This document shows positions 6,401 to 7,132 of a stretch of 7,132 nt of DNA, piece by piece. The notes under the pieces are model-generated. The model saw only the letters and a list, made by a program, of their open reading frames with translations. It made no database searches and was not told the DNA's origin. The stretch comes from DATKDP01 sp035546335 (GTDB taxonomy: Bacteria; Acidobacteriota; Thermoanaerobaculia; Gp7-AA8): positions 1 to 7,132 of the forward strand of contig DATKDP010000092.1 in assembly GCA_035546335.1 (NCBI GenBank), given 5' to 3'. Numbering within the stretch: the stretch's first letter is position 1; each line of letters starts with the position of its first letter. Made by a program: the position numbers and the translations under genes.

Positions 6401-7061
6401 GAACATGAAAGGGGGCGTCCTGCACAACACGGCGCGGGGCGTGTATTACGCTGACACCGATCGCGAGTCTCTGCTCGATTACCTCTCTTCGAGACTGTAC
6501 ACCGGCTACGGAGCTCATGGGATCTTCATGAAGACGTGGGGTGCCGGCCTCGCCTACAGCAACGGCTTTCGCGGCTCTCCCGGCCTCGGGATCATCGGCT
6601 ACTACGCCGAGCGAACTCCGGAGCTGCCGCAGACGCTGCGATTCGTGATTGATCTGATCAGGAGCGCGGAAGAGGATCCGAAGCTCGTCGACTACGCGAT
6701 TGCCCAGGTGTTTACAGAGTTCCGCGCAGCGTCGGCATACGAGGTGCGAGGCGAAGCGATGGCCGCAGATCTCGTCGACGGCGTCACGCCCGATCTCGTC
6801 CGGAAGTTCCGCAGCGCGATCCTTTCACTTCGCTCCATGCCGGCGCTCGCCGGCGAGCTCCACGAGAGAATGCCGCGCGTTTACGGCCGCGTCCTTCCCG
6901 GAATGGGCGTCCCCGCGCGCTCGGTGGAGGGCGCCTCGTTCTTCGTCATCGGCCCCGACCGCCAGCTCGAGCTCTACGAGGGCTACCTTCGCACCGTCGA
7001 AGGGGACGCGACGCGCCTGCACCGCCTTTACCCACGCGACTTCTGGATGACGGCGCGCTGA
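3465..7061 (+). CDS. Exported M16 zinc metallopeptidase, M16C/presequence-protease-like, with extra segment
   Basis: The 1198-residue product probably cleaves peptides outside the cytoplasm. Residues 1-23 form a Sec signal peptide (hydrophobic core about 4-19, AHA at 21-23 before the cut). The inverted zinc motif HTQEH is at 98-102: H98 and H102 bind zinc and E101 is the catalytic base. The third ligand is most likely E197 in KGTVYNEM. A gap of about 95 residues between H102 and E197 fits M16C enzymes (presequence protease, Cym1) rather than the roughly 75-80 of pitrilysin or processing peptidases. The second M16 domain spans about 300-510. A charged helical hinge (about 528-580) resembles the M16C-associated linker, and a third domain runs from about 605. 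Residues about 786-880 are an alanine/leucine-rich helical segment without an obvious counterpart; the last domain closes the protein. It is longer than the usual 950-1000. The C-terminal substrate motif reads KTWGAGLAY (1023-1031), without the expected arginine. The frame is intact. The substrate is unknown. Confidence 0.9.
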   Translation: MRSFVASCATLSLLAVAVSPAHAAVEKSKVRYEELAPASSVSGFRVVAVYTNDANRVMGARFRHERTRFTFDALELESVPQAFIWIETYPTSDMGEPHTQEHLLLGKGNVGRAAAALESMSITSSSAFTAQWRTCYHVHTAAGPDVFFRLLESQLDALLYPDYTDEEIRREVRNFGVTENPGDGLLRLEEKGTVYNEMVSSSDNPFRRLFRDIDHLTYGPRHPLAFDSGGWPSAIREMKAEHIRKFHRDTHFLSNMGMIASFPTDVGLSTILGRVDAMLTALGKDEEPRRPPMTESTLPAPSMAPEGTIRITDVPHKNDQQPGPVTLVWPPVRSLDVTEKLLLDLFVSNIAGDATTDLYKTFIDSRTRAMDLGARGVFGFAGDDQGQPIVIGLLDVATQHMTEEKLAAVRSRAMAEIGRIASFEDGSPELAEFNDRIRSRIVELRRDLSKFVNSPPGFGFRGTGSSWLDHLHRLSKTAEPRKSLTLKSELAAIESLLDSKENFWRRRLESWRITGSSPYVLAAKSSPELLERDERERQERIAAEVQRLAKQYGVDDPQDAIRRYKAEYDATSEELEQIAGRVEPPPFVDSPPLTLDEQLKYRAATIGGIPLASSTFENMSSATAGVAFRLDGIRDEDLVYVSALPNLLTNVGVVEKGKPVSYEEMAERLRNEILLLNAGFSTNIRTGRVEVVVRGAGNDVAEAKRAAEWMSLVVNHPDLRPENLSRIRDVVDQLLGSLRNTMRGSEESWVNNPANAWRRQTDPLYLAADSFLTRSHNVLRLRWLLKDAGDDASRTAVTGYFDRLATAGESGSRDDLEALLAALQRESGAGGEVGPLREELRPLVDAFAALPSAARTVVIEAARDLAQALAGVPDGSLAGDWRYLCSTMRSDLLVAPAEALARIDRVRGAALRRGNARMFLIGSSPAQKELASPLEALVKNLKEGASERVRRSAVPLIASRLLERDAKGANPLFVGLVAPNMKGGVLHNTARGVYYADTDRESLLDYLSSRLYTGYGAHGIFMKTWGAGLAYSNGFRGSPGLGIIGYYAERTPELPQTLRFVIDLIRSAEEDPKLVDYAIAQVFTEFRAASAYEVRGEAMAADLVDGVTPDLVRKFRSAILSLRSMPALAGELHERMPRVYGRVLPGMGVPARSVEGASFFVIGPDRQLELYEGYLRTVEGDATRLHRLYPRDFWMTAR

Positions 7062-7081
7062 CATCCGGCGTCAGAAGTGAG

Positions 7082-7091
7082 TCACGCGTGA
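7082..7091. other. 10-bp palindrome after the peptidase gene
   Basis: TCACGCGTGA is a perfect palindrome starting 20 bases after the stop codon at 7059-7061. It is too short and lacks a loop and T run, so it is not a terminator. It could be a binding site or chance. Nothing else is seen in the last 71 bases, and no gene start is visible before the window ends. Confidence 0.3.
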
Positions 7092-7132
7092 GTGAGGGTC
7101 TCCGGGCGGCGGTGCCCCTCTCCCCACGACGA

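Overview
The window reads as part of a GC-rich (about 60-65% by eye) bacterial chromosome. Three well-separated protein genes lie between intergenic stretches full of short tandem repeats. The secreted M16 peptidase with a Sec signal peptide, the promoter-like boxes close to the start codons and the purine-rich heptamer arrays would fit an environmental Gram-negative lineage such as Acidobacteriota. That placement is an impression from style, not a proven assignment. There are no RNA genes, CRISPR arrays, insertion sequences or phage genes that I can support.

Layout. Bases 1-307 carry no convincing gene. They hold a 7-bp tandem array (1-147, running off the left edge), a short three-copy 7-bp repeat (174-194), an A/G-rich stretch, and a second 7-bp array of different sequence (254-309) that runs into the stop codon of the next gene. 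Bases 308-1507 (minus strand) encode a 12-helix-type MFS transporter of unknown substrate. A 115-bp divergent spacer (1508-1622) holds a candidate -10 box for each side. Bases 1623-3140 (plus) encode a YfcC/DcuC-type ion-coupled transporter. The 324-bp spacer 3141-3464 is packed with an 18-bp-period G-rich repeat, a GC hairpin, a 60-bp tandem duplication and inverted copies of a shared 15-bp arm, followed by a candidate promoter and ribosome binding site. Bases 3465-7061 (plus) encode a 1198-residue exported M16 metallopeptidase with the spacing of zinc ligands typical of the M16C/presequence-protease branch. The last 71 bases show only a 10-bp palindrome.

How they may work together. The two left-hand genes are divergently transcribed membrane transporters. 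The peptidase follows the YfcC-type transporter on the same strand, but the structured 324-bp spacer and a candidate promoter of its own argue against one tight operon. A scenario in which the peptidase breaks down peptides in the periplasm and the YfcC-type carrier takes up products is possible but is inference from proximity only.

The most unusual signals are the repeated use of a 7-bp period by different sequences in the left flank, the nested direct/inverted repeat block at 3168-3354, and the peptidase itself, which has a long extra helical segment and lacks the arginine expected in the C-terminal Arg/Tyr substrate motif.
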